Shown: piece by piece, positions 53,021-61,984 of the stretch
Numbering within the stretch: the first letter of the stretch is position 1
How the letters are laid out: each line of letters opens with the position of its first letter
Assembly: GCA_041920465.1 (NCBI GenBank)
Contig: JBHGXW010000054.1
Span: 62,001 to 126,000, forward strand
DNA from: Brevibacillus_H sp041920465
Lineage (GTDB): Bacteria; Bacillota; Bacilli; Brevibacillales; Brevibacillaceae
Reading direction: 5' to 3'
DNA: 64,000 nucleotides
Made by a program: the position numbers and the translations under genes
The notes under the pieces: model-generated
Database searches by the model: none
What the model saw: only the letters and a program-made list of their open reading frames with translations
Told to the model about the DNA's origin: nothing

Positions 53021-55060
53021 TTACACTTTGAATCGTTTTACACTTTCGGTTAACTCTTCTGCCAGATTCTTGAGATGTTCGACACTTTCATTGATTTGAG
53101 CTATCGAATTAAATTGATCGCCAATCGTTTTAACCACTCCGGAAATGGAGTCATTAATCTCATCCGACATGGAAGCAAGGCGTCCCATCGCATTGGTTAC
53201 GACTTGGTTACCGGCAGCCATTTCCTCTGCGGTAGCGGTCATCGCTTCTCCTTGCTCGGCCGCCGCCTGGATATCTGCCAATATTGCCTGGAATGATTTA
53301 CCGACATTTTCCACAGATTGCAGTCCATGATTCACCGTCGCCACAATGTGGTCCATGTTATTGCTCATTTCCATCGATTCATCGTTGATCGAACGGGCAA
53401 TTTCGGCAATTTTTTCAGAGAATGTACTGCTTTCTTCCGCCAATTTGCGAACTTCGGTTGCTACGACGGAGAAACCTTTCCCTGCTTCACCGGCTCTGGC
53501 TGCTTCAATCGCCGCGTTAAGAGCCAACAAATTGGTCTGGGAGGCAATAGATCTGATCATTTCAACAATGCTGGTGATCTCCTTTGCCCGATCACGTAAA
53601 CTATGCATCCGGCTGGCTGTGCACTCAACCTCTTTGGTCGCAGCACGAACATTGTGAATTACTTGATCGACCAGCTCACGTCCGGTTTGTGCCCGCTCAT
53701 AAGTGCGGGAGGTAGCAACAGATGTTTGTTCAGCGGCTATCGCCACCTGTTCAACGCCTTGCGAGATTTCCGCTACTGTAGATGCTGCTCCCTGCACTTC
53801 TGTTGTCTGTACTTGCACACGTTCGGAGATTGCAGCAACATTTGTCGAAATAATTTCAATAGCTTGTTTATTGCCTTGCGCAAAAACATTCAAATCATCT
53901 GCGGCGATATTGAGTTGTGTAGCTTGTCCTTGCACCAGCGAGATAATCTTGCGCAGTTCACGCACCATTTCATTCATCGTATTGCCAAGCATGGCAAATT
54001 CGTCTTTCCTTTGCACTTTCACTTCCACATGGAAGTCGCCGCTGCCAATGCGCTGCATATCTTGAGAAATCTGATAAAGCGATGTACGTATCCGTTTGGC
54101 AAACCACCAGATCAACAAAGAAGCAACAGCAATTACAGGAATGCTAAAGAGCAGGAAGAACCAGCCCATATGATCCACTTCTCCGTACACTTCACTTACT
54201 GGAGTCGATAAAACTATGTACCAATGCAGGGATGGGATTGGAGCGAATGCGGCAAACGACTGCGTGCCGTGATCATTATAAAGTGTGCTGTTGCTTGCCC
54301 CGGCAGACATCAAGTTCAGCATTTCTGCATAGTGGGAATCCGCTTTTAAATCTAAATGGTTGTTGTTCTCTTTGTGCTTGTGAGCCACGACAAGTCCGTC
54401 TTTATTGACAACAAAAGCATAGCCGTCCTGCATAAACGGAACCTGTTCGATATCCTTGATCAATTTGTTAATGGAAAAGCCAACAATCAGCAAACGATCC
54501 GTGTTATCGTTTTGATCCCCGATCGGTGATGCGATATAGACAACACTTTTTTCCGCGTTTGGGATGATTTCCTCATCGGAAAAAACAGCCTTCTTGGTTT
54601 CAACTGCTTGTTTAAAATAAGCTTTTGTAGAGAAATCCAAATCGCTTTTACCGGTCATTGAATAGATTTCTTTCCCCGTCTTGCCGTCAACCAGATAAAC
54701 TCTGGTTACTTCATTATGGCTCTGGTTCAACAGATGAAACTGTTCTTTAATGAGAGGTTCCATATCAGTCGTCATGACACGTTTAGATGCCGCCGCCTTG
54801 GTTGATTCCATGATACTTACAAGCCAGGAATCAATCGTGGAACCATGCTGTTCTGCCAGCATCTTCGCCTGTTTAGCCGTAATATCAATCAAAGTCCCCT
54901 TGGAGTAGGAAAGAGCAATCATTTGCAGGGAAACGATAATGACGAGAACCAGAAGAACGCCGAATACAATCATTTTTTTCGCAATGGAACTGCTGTAATT
55001 ACCCTTGCCAAGTTGCAAAAGCTGCTTGACAGGTTTAAAAATATTTACTTTCTTTTTCAA
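53021..55060 (-). CDS. Methyl-accepting chemotaxis protein
   Basis: Transmembrane chemoreceptor of 679 residues from a TTG start at 55060 (AGGGGGAC upstream; the longer frame has no site). Topology: basic N-terminus, helix 1 (about 29-50), extracytoplasmic dCACHE-like ligand domain (about 55-305), helix 2 (about 308-328), HAMP (330-384) and a long coiled-coil signalling domain with the hairpin tip NLLALNAAIEAARAGE. Ends KRFKV without a CheR-docking tail. Its proximity to the opp operon hints at peptide or amino-acid sensing but ligand is unknown. Confidence 0.9.
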   Translation of the reverse strand: MKKKVNIFKPVKQLLQLGKGNYSSSIAKKMIVFGVLLVLVIIVSLQMIALSYSKGTLIDITAKQAKMLAEQHGSTIDSWLVSIMESTKAAASKRVMTTDMEPLIKEQFHLLNQSHNEVTRVYLVDGKTGKEIYSMTGKSDLDFSTKAYFKQAVETKKAVFSDEEIIPNAEKSVVYIASPIGDQNDNTDRLLIVGFSINKLIKDIEQVPFMQDGYAFVVNKDGLVVAHKHKENNNHLDLKADSHYAEMLNLMSAGASNSTLYNDHGTQSFAAFAPIPSLHWYIVLSTPVSEVYGEVDHMGWFFLLFSIPVIAVASLLIWWFAKRIRTSLYQISQDMQRIGSGDFHVEVKVQRKDEFAMLGNTMNEMVRELRKIISLVQGQATQLNIAADDLNVFAQGNKQAIEIISTNVAAISERVQVQTTEVQGAASTVAEISQGVEQVAIAAEQTSVATSRTYERAQTGRELVDQVIHNVRAATKEVECTASRMHSLRDRAKEITSIVEMIRSIASQTNLLALNAAIEAARAGEAGKGFSVVATEVRKLAEESSTFSEKIAEIARSINDESMEMSNNMDHIVATVNHGLQSVENVGKSFQAILADIQAAAEQGEAMTATAEEMAAGNQVVTNAMGRLASMSDEINDSISGVVKTIGDQFNSIAQINESVEHLKNLAEELTESVKRFKV

Positions 55061-55218
55061 GTTACTCGTCCCCCTTAGCTGTTTCGCATTTTGTTGCCCA
55101 AGAGTCGGAGAGCTGATCTTATGTACGAAACGAAGGTATATTATTCCAGTCAAAACAAAGTATGTATTCTCGAAATCCTGCGAAAATTCCTTCCAAAATT
55201 ATTGATAGGTAAAGAATA

Positions 55219-55253
55219 ATTTTGAAAAGGATACCCCTTTAGAGGTATCCTTT
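55219..55253 (-). terminator. Terminator of the opp operon
   Basis: AAAGGATACC/GGTATCCTTT ten-bp stem just after oppF, followed on the minus strand by TTTTCAAAATT. Confidence 0.65.
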
Positions 55254-55261
55254 GGAACGTC

Positions 55262-56224
55262 TTAGTTGTTATAAAGATGGCATGCAGTAAAGTGGCCTGG
55301 TTCAACTTCACGCCAAATCGGTTCCGCTGCTGCGCACTCAGGCATTGCCTTTGGACAACGTGTACGGAAATGGCATCCGCTTGGAGGATTCATCGGACTT
55401 GGCACATCTCCCTCCAGCACAATCCGTTCACGCTTGCGCTCAATTTCCGGATCAGGAATTGGAATCGCAGAAAGCAATGCTTGTGTATATGGGTGAAGAG
55501 GTTTTTCGTACAAATTATCGGAATCTGCCAACTCAACCATTTTTCCCAGGTACATTACTGCAACACGGTCGGAGATGTACTTCACCATGGACAAATCGTG
55601 TGCAATAAACATATAGGTTAAGCCCATTTTTTCCTGTAATTGTTCGAGCAGGTTCACAACCTGTGCTTGAACGGACACGTCAAGAGCAGAAATTGGCTCG
55701 TCACACACGATGAACTTCGGCTCTACCGCAAGCGCACGGGCAATCCCTATACGCTGACGCTGACCGCCGGAGAACTCATGCGGAAAACGGTTGATATGCT
55801 CAGGGTTCAAGCTTACAAGAGAGAGCAATTCCTGAATTCGCTCTTTACGCTTTTGACCGGTTGCAAGACCATGGATATCCAGTGCTTCCCCGATAATGTC
55901 GCCAACTGTCATTCGAGGATTAAGAGATGCATATGGATCTTGGAAGATCATCTGCATGTTGCGGCGCATCTCTTTCATTTCTTGATGATTCAGCTTGGTA
56001 ACATCTTTTCCTTCGAACAGAACTTGACCGGACGTTGGTTCATAAAGGCGAAGGATAGTACGCCCTGCAGTAGACTTACCACAGCCTGACTCGCCTACAA
56101 CCCCAAGAGTTTCGCCACGCTTAATGGAGAAAGAAATATCATTGACGGCTTTCAGCTCTTTATCCCCAACTTTGAAAAATTTCTTCAGATTCTTGACTTC
56201 AATCAGAGTATCTTTATTATCCAA
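55262..56224 (-). CDS. oppF: Oligopeptide ABC transporter ATP-binding protein OppF
   Basis: ATPase subunit of 320 residues. Walker A GESGCGKST (44-52), signature FSGGQRQRIGIARAL, Walker B FIVCDEP and a C-terminal oligopeptide/dipeptide domain with CxxRCPKAMPEC cysteines, which in related proteins hold an iron-sulfur cluster. TTG start at 56224 with AAAGGAGGAG upstream, 16 bases after oppD. Partner of OppD. Confidence 0.93.
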   Translation of the reverse strand: MDNKDTLIEVKNLKKFFKVGDKELKAVNDISFSIKRGETLGVVGESGCGKSTAGRTILRLYEPTSGQVLFEGKDVTKLNHQEMKEMRRNMQMIFQDPYASLNPRMTVGDIIGEALDIHGLATGQKRKERIQELLSLVSLNPEHINRFPHEFSGGQRQRIGIARALAVEPKFIVCDEPISALDVSVQAQVVNLLEQLQEKMGLTYMFIAHDLSMVKYISDRVAVMYLGKMVELADSDNLYEKPLHPYTQALLSAIPIPDPEIERKRERIVLEGDVPSPMNPPSGCHFRTRCPKAMPECAAAEPIWREVEPGHFTACHLYNN

Positions 56225-56239
56225 GACTGCTCCTCCTTT

Positions 56240-57235
56240 CTAGGATCCCATGCGACCTTGTGCCAGAGGATGTTGTAACCAGCACGCGCAATGTTGAGTT
56301 TTGCTGAGCTCTTTCAGTTCCGGATCAACCTCTTGGCAGATGCGCATTGCAGAATCGCAACGAGCAGTAAAACCGCATCCTGCAGGAGGACGGAGCAAAT
56401 CAGGCGGAGTACCGAAAATCGGTGTCAACGGTTCATCGCGATTCAAATCAAGACGCGGAACAGAACGGAGCAAACCTTTGGTATACGGATGCTGAGGATT
56501 GTAGAAAACTTCATCAACCGTACCCGTTTCGATAACTTTGCCCGCATACATAACGATAACGCGTTCACACATTTCGGCTACTACACCGAGGTCATGCGTA
56601 ATCATGATAATGGAGGTGCCCATTTTCTTTTGCAGGTCTTTCATCAACTCAAGGATTTGCGCCTGAATGGTTACGTCAAGCGCAGTTGTCGGCTCGTCGG
56701 CAATCAACAGCTTCGGAGAACATGCGAGCGCAATTGCGATCATAGCACGTTGACGCATACCTCCGGAAAATTCATGCGGATATTGGTTGATACGCTTCTC
56801 CGGTTGCGGAATTCCCACGATTTCCAATAATTCGATGGCGCGTTGGCGCGCAGCAGACTTCGCCATTTTTTGGTGCTTGATCAAGCCTTCCATAATTTGA
56901 TTGCCAACAGTCATGGTTGGGTTAAGAGAAGTCATAGGATCCTGGAAGATCATCCCGATTTCTTTACCGCGGATTGATTCCATTTCTTTATTGCTTTTTT
57001 TCACAATGTCCTGACCGTTAAAAATGATCTGACCTGATTTGATTTCGCCAGGAGGCATTGGAATCAATTTCATCAAAGATTGTGCCGTAACAGATTTTCC
57101 ACACCCGGATTCCCCTACAATCGCGACTGCTTCACCGCGATTCACATGGAAATTTACGCCGCGAACCGCTTTTACTTCACCGGCATAAGTATGGAAGGAC
57201 ACATGCAGATCTTTTACTTCCAAAATTTTGTCCAT
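56240..57235 (-). CDS. oppD: Oligopeptide ABC transporter ATP-binding protein OppD
   Basis: ATPase subunit of 331 residues with Walker A GESGCGKS near 41-48, signature EFSGGMRQRAMIAIAL, Walker B LLIADEPT, and a C-terminal dipeptide-transporter domain with conserved cysteines (CGFTARCDSAMRIC). TAGGAGG precedes the ATG. Energises peptide uptake together with OppF. Confidence 0.93.
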   Translation of the reverse strand: MDKILEVKDLHVSFHTYAGEVKAVRGVNFHVNRGEAVAIVGESGCGKSVTAQSLMKLIPMPPGEIKSGQIIFNGQDIVKKSNKEMESIRGKEIGMIFQDPMTSLNPTMTVGNQIMEGLIKHQKMAKSAARQRAIELLEIVGIPQPEKRINQYPHEFSGGMRQRAMIAIALACSPKLLIADEPTTALDVTIQAQILELMKDLQKKMGTSIIMITHDLGVVAEMCERVIVMYAGKVIETGTVDEVFYNPQHPYTKGLLRSVPRLDLNRDEPLTPIFGTPPDLLRPPAGCGFTARCDSAMRICQEVDPELKELSKTQHCACWLQHPLAQGRMGS

Positions 57236-57247
57236 GTAAAGTACCTC

Positions 57248-58162
57248 CTATTTACGAAGACGCGGGTCTACAGCATCGCGTATACCATCGCCGAACAAGT
57301 TAAAAGCAAGCATGGTCAAGCTGATAAAAATCGCCGGGAACATCAAACGCCATGGATAGTATTTCATCGCAGGCAGACCTTCAGAAGCCATCGTACCCCA
57401 GGATGCGATTGGAGCGGCAACCCCCAAGCCCAGGAAGGAAAGGAAGGACTCCGTGAAAATGGCAGAAGGTACGGTTAAGGAAAGTGTAACGATAATCGGA
57501 CCAAGTGCGTTTGGAATCAAGTGTTTGAAGATGATACGCTTGCTGTCTGCACCCAAGGAACGGGCAGCTAATACGAACTCTTGTGCTTTCAGCTGCATGA
57601 TCTGACCGCGGACAATCCGCGCCATCCCAATCCATCCGGTAATTGACATGGCTATGATGATCGTAAGAACACCAGGGTCCATTACGACCATCAAAAGAAT
57701 AACGACAAGCAGATACGGAATGGCAAACAAAATATCGGCAATACGCATCAATACTTCGTCAACTTTACCGCCGAAAAAGCCAGCGAGTCCGCCCCACAGG
57801 ACGCCAATGATCAAGTCACTAAGCGCTGCGGCAAAACCTACTTCCAGCGAGATACGGGCACCATACCAAACACGAACGAAAACATCGCGTCCCAGATCAT
57901 CGGTACCAAACCAGTGTTCGGCAGAAGGAGTTTTATTCTTTCCAGTCAAGTCAGTCGAAAAATAGTTATGGGAACTAATCATTGGAATAAAAGTTGCACA
58001 TAGAATCAAAATGATCAAGAAGATTAATGACGCCATGGCCACTTTGTTCATTTTTAAGCGGCGCCAAGCATCCGCCCAGAAAGATAGACTTGGACGCTTG
58101 ATTTCTTCCGCCTGGCGGAGGTCCATGGAAATGGGTTGGAAATGTTCTTTAGTCAGTTGCAT
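57248..58162 (-). CDS. oppC: Oligopeptide ABC transporter permease OppC
   Basis: Membrane permease of 304 residues: an N-terminal OppC_N segment with helix 1 (about 41-62), then the binding-protein-dependent transport fold (about 100-300, five helices) with the EAA-type loop AARSLGADSKRIIFKHLIPNA that contacts the ATPases. AAAGGAG lies 13 bases before the ATG. Confidence 0.93.
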   Translation of the reverse strand: MQLTKEHFQPISMDLRQAEEIKRPSLSFWADAWRRLKMNKVAMASLIFLIILILCATFIPMISSHNYFSTDLTGKNKTPSAEHWFGTDDLGRDVFVRVWYGARISLEVGFAAALSDLIIGVLWGGLAGFFGGKVDEVLMRIADILFAIPYLLVVILLMVVMDPGVLTIIIAMSITGWIGMARIVRGQIMQLKAQEFVLAARSLGADSKRIIFKHLIPNALGPIIVTLSLTVPSAIFTESFLSFLGLGVAAPIASWGTMASEGLPAMKYYPWRLMFPAIFISLTMLAFNLFGDGIRDAVDPRLRK

Positions 58163-58171
58163 ATGTTTTTC

Positions 58172-59101
58172 TTACTCCTTTCCGCCAGTCAATTTGATAC
58201 GAGGATCAATCAATGTATAAAGAATATCGACCATGAGTACGAGTACAACGAGCAAGATAGCATAGAAGACGGTAGTACCCATGATTACGGTATAGTCACG
58301 GTTACTAATAGACAATACAAATTCTCGGCCCAAGCCAGGAACCCCGAAAATTCGCTCAATTACGAATGAACCCGTCAAAATTTGAGCCGTTAGCGGTCCA
58401 AGATACGTAACAACCGGAAGAAGCGCATTTCGGATTGCGTGTTTCACCGTTGTAACAACTGTACTAAGACCTTTAGCCTTCGCGGTCTTAATATAATCTT
58501 GCCCCATTACTTCCAACATATTGGAACGAGTCAAACGGGCAATAAACGCTAATGGCAAAGCTGCTAATGCAAAAGACGGTAAAATGGTATGTTTGACAGA
58601 ATCCCATTTTGCGATAGGGAACCAGCCTAATTCAATCGCAAAAATATACTGATAGAAAGCTGCAAGAATAAAGCTTGGAACAGACAATCCCAGTACGGCA
58701 ATAACCATCGCAGAATAGTCTTGCCATTTGTTATGTCGAAGTGCTGCAATAACTCCTAAAGTAATACCGCCAGTTACGGCAATTGCAAGTGCTTGCAGAC
58801 CTAAATGAAGCGAAACAGGAAAACCTCGATTAATAATATCATTTACATTGGAGGACTTTTCAGAAAATGAAGGCCCTAAATCCCAGGTAATTACCCGGCC
58901 TAAATATTCAATATACTGCTCACTAATCGGCTTGTTGATTCCGTAATGTTCTTGAAGAGCTGCCAAAATTTCAGGCGGAACGTTCTTTTCGGCAGTAAAT
59001 GGACCGCCAGGAACTGCTTGCATTAAGAAAAAGGTAGCGGTGATAATCAAGAACAGTGTGACTAGCATGAAAAAAAGACGCTTGCCAAGATAACGAATCA
59101 A
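58172..59101 (-). CDS. oppB: Oligopeptide ABC transporter permease OppB
   Basis: Membrane permease of 309 residues with six helices, first at about 9-29; extracytoplasmic OppB loop (30-100) and EAA motif AKAKGLSTVVTTVKHAIRNA near 210-230. TTG start at 59101 with AAGGAGG at good spacing. Second gene of oppABCDF, 272 bases after oppA. Confidence 0.93.
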   Translation of the reverse strand: MIRYLGKRLFFMLVTLFLIITATFFLMQAVPGGPFTAEKNVPPEILAALQEHYGINKPISEQYIEYLGRVITWDLGPSFSEKSSNVNDIINRGFPVSLHLGLQALAIAVTGGITLGVIAALRHNKWQDYSAMVIAVLGLSVPSFILAAFYQYIFAIELGWFPIAKWDSVKHTILPSFALAALPLAFIARLTRSNMLEVMGQDYIKTAKAKGLSTVVTTVKHAIRNALLPVVTYLGPLTAQILTGSFVIERIFGVPGLGREFVLSISNRDYTVIMGTTVFYAILLVVLVLMVDILYTLIDPRIKLTGGKE

Positions 59102-59312
59102 TACTCTTACCTCCTTATGATATTTTGACTGCTTTCACTTCCCATCTTCGCACTGCTTGGTCCTTGCAGTAGTACAACATGCAGTGCAAAAATCGATTGT
59201 GTAAATGCCCCTATTGGATTGGTATCTCTTGCGACAATCTTCTCTCTCTATCATCTATATAAAGCCTTTTGACAGGCATTGCCGATGTCGGCAGCCTCAG
59301 GTTGCAAAGATT

Positions 59313-59338
59313 GAGGTATATGGACAACCATATACCTC
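59313..59338 (-). promoter_or_regulatory. Strong hairpin between oppA and oppB
   Basis: Perfect 11-bp stem GAGGTATATGG/CCATATACCTC with an ACAA loop, 35 bases after the oppA stop, without a T-run. Likely a 3' stabiliser or partial terminator that raises oppA mRNA over the downstream transporter genes. A small TGCCGA/TCGGCA hairpin lies at about 59280-59293. The rest of the 272-base gap shows no gene. Confidence 0.6.
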
Positions 59339-59373
59339 ATCCCTACAACATTCATATCAACCGATAATACTTC

Positions 59374-61011
59374 TTATTGCTCTTTGGATGCCCATTTGAA
59401 GTCAATGTGTCCAAGGCCGTCTACGATAACTCCATTGACTTTATCATTTTTCACCCAAGAGTCGGTATAGAAATAAATTGGTGCTACTGGCATTTCATCC
59501 ATGAAGATCTTTTCTGCGTCAGCCAAGAGCTGCTTACGTTTCGCAGGATCTTTTTCAAGCGCGGATTTGTTCAAGAGATCTTTGAATTTCGGATTTTCCC
59601 AACGAGTATCGTTGTTTCCGCCGTTTTTCTCTTTGAAGAGCTCCAGGAAGTTGATTGGATCGTTGAAGTCTCCCAACCAGCCCATACGACCGATTTGGAA
59701 GTTACCTTGATGCAAGTCTTCGATGTAAACTTTCCATTCCTTGTTTTCAAGTTTCACATCTACGCCAAGGTTTTTCTTCCATTGGTCTTGAATCGCTTCC
59801 GCAATCTTCTTGTGGTTTTCAGAAGTGTTGAAAGAGAGTGTGATCGGTGGCAGTTTGGTAATGCCAAGCTCTTTCATACCTTCTTGCAGAAGTTTCTTCG
59901 CTGTTTCTACATCGTTGTCCTTGAAGTAACCGTCTGTGCTCAATGCCATGGATGGTGGAACTGCACCCATTGCCGGAATTTGGTTGGTTTGGGTTACGTT
60001 ATCAATGATTGCTTGTCGGTTGATCGCATAAGCAAATGCTTTACGGATTTTTACATTGTTGAAAGGCGGTTTTTCTGTATTAAACTTGTACCAGTAAGTA
60101 CCAGCAATTGGTTGAGTTGTCATTTTGCCTGATTGCTTAAGAGCAGGAACTGAGTCAAGCGGCAAGTTACTCAATGGCGCACCTGCCCAATCCAACTCAC
60201 CGTTGTCGAACATGGAAAGCTCGGTATTTTCATCTTCAACCATGGAGAACTCGATTCTGTCCAGTTTTACAGCATCTTTATCCCAGTAGTTGTCGTTTTT
60301 CACAAGAACCAGCTTGCTCTTATGCTCCCAAGATTCCATTTTGAAAGGACCGTTACCCACGTGGGTCTTCGCTTCGGTTGCCCATTTTGGATCTTTTTCA
60401 ACTACTGCCTTGTCAACTGGGTAGTAAGTAGGGAATGCAGTTAGCTCCAGGAAGTAAGGAGTCGGATTCTCTAGAGTTACTTGCAAAGTTTTGTCATCAA
60501 GCGCTTTTACGCCTACGTCATCAAGCTTTGCTTCGCCTTTGTTCGCTTTTTCACCATTTTTGATATAGTACAATTGGTAAGCGTAGTTTGAAGCGGTTTT
60601 TGGATCGAGAGCACGTTTCCATGCGTATTCAAAGTCTTTCGCAGTTACCGGATCGCCATTGCTCCACTTCGAATCGCGCAGGTGGAAGGTATAGGTGAGC
60701 AAGTCGTCAGAAACGTCGATTTTCTCTGCCACCGACTCATGCGGTTTACCATCGTCACCAATACGAGTCAAACCATCGAAGGTTGCTTCTACAATCGCGT
60801 GGGAAGTAGAGTCCTCAGCAATACCTGGGTCTGCTGATGGCGGTTCAGAATGCAGGTTCATTTTCAGGAGTTGTGGTTCGCCCGATTTTTCAGCTGTAGC
60901 CTGTGTATTGTTGTTTTGTTGTGGAGTGGAAGCACTTTGTCCACCGCAACCAGCCAATGCTGTTCCAAGAACGAGTACGGAACTAACTAATGCGAATACG
61001 CTTTTTTTCAA
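59374..61011 (-). CDS. oppA: Oligopeptide-binding lipoprotein OppA
   Basis: Extracytoplasmic peptide-binding protein of the SBP family 5, 545 residues from TTG 61011 (GGGGGT seven bases upstream). An ATG five codons earlier has no ribosome site. Signal peptide starts MKKSVFAL, and the lipobox LAGC puts the lipidated cysteine at residue 22, followed by a Gln/Asn/Thr-rich linker and the bilobal domain. Family segments such as WSNGDPVTAKDFEYAWKRA and the AYAINRQAII region are present. First gene of the opp operon. Confidence 0.93.
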   Translation of the reverse strand: MKKSVFALVSSVLVLGTALAGCGGQSASTPQQNNNTQATAEKSGEPQLLKMNLHSEPPSADPGIAEDSTSHAIVEATFDGLTRIGDDGKPHESVAEKIDVSDDLLTYTFHLRDSKWSNGDPVTAKDFEYAWKRALDPKTASNYAYQLYYIKNGEKANKGEAKLDDVGVKALDDKTLQVTLENPTPYFLELTAFPTYYPVDKAVVEKDPKWATEAKTHVGNGPFKMESWEHKSKLVLVKNDNYWDKDAVKLDRIEFSMVEDENTELSMFDNGELDWAGAPLSNLPLDSVPALKQSGKMTTQPIAGTYWYKFNTEKPPFNNVKIRKAFAYAINRQAIIDNVTQTNQIPAMGAVPPSMALSTDGYFKDNDVETAKKLLQEGMKELGITKLPPITLSFNTSENHKKIAEAIQDQWKKNLGVDVKLENKEWKVYIEDLHQGNFQIGRMGWLGDFNDPINFLELFKEKNGGNNDTRWENPKFKDLLNKSALEKDPAKRKQLLADAEKIFMDEMPVAPIYFYTDSWVKNDKVNGVIVDGLGHIDFKWASKEQ

Positions 61012-61112
61012 CGTAGATACCCCCATTTTTTTCTTTTTTTGAAAAAGAGAACAATAAGCGAAGCAACGTTTTTTATTTTTTCTTAATATTTAGAATGCAT
61101 CAGCTCCTTTCA

Positions 61113-61580
61113 TTATATGGCCACTTCATCGTCACAAACGTAAGCAAAGGAATCCTTGTATTGCTTCAGTTCCAGAGAAACATCAGCTGCAACAATCCCT
61201 GCAATTCGTGAGAGACGTTCGTTGACGAAGAAGATTAACTCATCATTGTCATGAAAGCAGGCTCGAATAATCAAGTCATGCTTGCCGCTGTAAGCGCCAA
61301 CAAAGCGGACTTCCGGAAGAATGCTCAACTCTTCTGCAACACTCTTTTGCATTCCAAGCTTGGTTGTCAAACCGATTATCGCTTGAACCTGCAGGCCCAG
61401 CTTCTCCGGCATGAGGCGGATTACGAATTCAAACACCCCGTCCTGCAACAGCTTAGCAATTCTCGAACGAATGGTTCCTTCGCTTACGCCAAGCTGGTGG
61501 GCGATTTCAGTATAAGGTGTTCGGCCGTCTTCCTGAAGAATCTGTAAAATCTGTTTATCAATTTGGTCAATTTTTTTCAC
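61113..61580 (-). CDS. Lrp/AsnC family transcriptional regulator
   Basis: Amino-acid-responsive regulator of 155 residues: N-terminal helix-turn-helix (about 5-60, IDKQILQILQEDGRTPYTEIA then GVSEGTIRSRI) and a C-terminal RAM (Lrp ligand) domain (about 65-150). GTG start at 61580, eight bases after TAGGAG; the longer frame adds three residues. It lies upstream of oppA on the same strand and may control it. A palindrome at 61604-61617 is a candidate autoregulatory site. Confidence 0.88.
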   Translation of the reverse strand: MKKIDQIDKQILQILQEDGRTPYTEIAHQLGVSEGTIRSRIAKLLQDGVFEFVIRLMPEKLGLQVQAIIGLTTKLGMQKSVAEELSILPEVRFVGAYSGKHDLIIRACFHDNDELIFFVNERLSRIAGIVAADVSLELKQYKDSFAYVCDDEVAI

Positions 61581-61603
61581 ACCTACCACTCCTACATAAC
61601 TAT

Positions 61604-61617
61604 ATCTACAGGTAGAT
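61604..61617 (-). promoter_or_regulatory. Candidate Lrp-type operator upstream of the regulator gene
   Basis: ATCTAC, two bases, GTAGAT: six-base inverted arms 24-37 bases upstream of the GTG start, downstream of possible -10 elements (TACAAT/TATTAT on the minus strand near 61622-61634). Position suits autorepression. Confidence 0.4.
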
Positions 61618-61942
61618 GGATAATATTGTATACGATTTTAAAAGATACTCAATCTATTTTTTACGAAATTCGCAAAAAACCTTAACATTCTGTCTGTCAT
61701 CTTAAAAATAAACGGAATTATTAGCGGTGTCAACGAATTTTGACAAATAGAAAAATAAAAAATTATAAATAGTTTCATGTCAATAAATAAAATTTTGTTA
61801 AATAAAATAAGAGAGCAGAACCCTATTTTAACAATTGGGACAAAGAGGGGATAATCCCTCTTCATCCCTGTAGAAAAGGAAATGATCCAACAAATTCGCA
61901 TGGTTGGAACAGAAATAGGATTCTACTCTCATCTAATTACTT
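61618..61942. other. AT-rich non-coding region between the lrp gene and pdp
   Basis: About 325 bases, strongly AT-rich, holding the promoter of the lrp-like gene on the minus strand. I see no credible coding region: an 87-residue minus-strand frame lacks a ribosome site and has low-complexity composition. No repeats or RNA motifs recognised. Confidence 0.6.
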
Positions 61943-61971
61943 CCATAAAGGGACTAGCATGCCCTTTATGG
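61943..61971 (-). terminator. Hairpin after pdp
   Basis: CCATAAAGGG/CCCTTTATGG ten-bp stem with a nine-base loop, just after the pdp stop. No clear T-run on the minus strand. Confidence 0.45.
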
Positions 61972-61984
61972 TTTATAAAGAAAA

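Noticed and set aside
58850..58875. CodY-like palindrome TTTTCTGAAAA inside oppB
   Set aside because: Lies within coding sequence and is explained by its codons; not at a promoter.
61055..61105. Five-codon mini frame (MHSKY) with a good ribosome site upstream of oppA
   Set aside because: Could be a leader peptide, but there is no attenuator structure and chance occurrence is likely.
61638..61901. 87-residue minus-strand reading frame between lrp and pdp
   Set aside because: No ribosome site, very AT-rich and phenylalanine/isoleucine-heavy composition typical of chance frames in AT-rich spacer.
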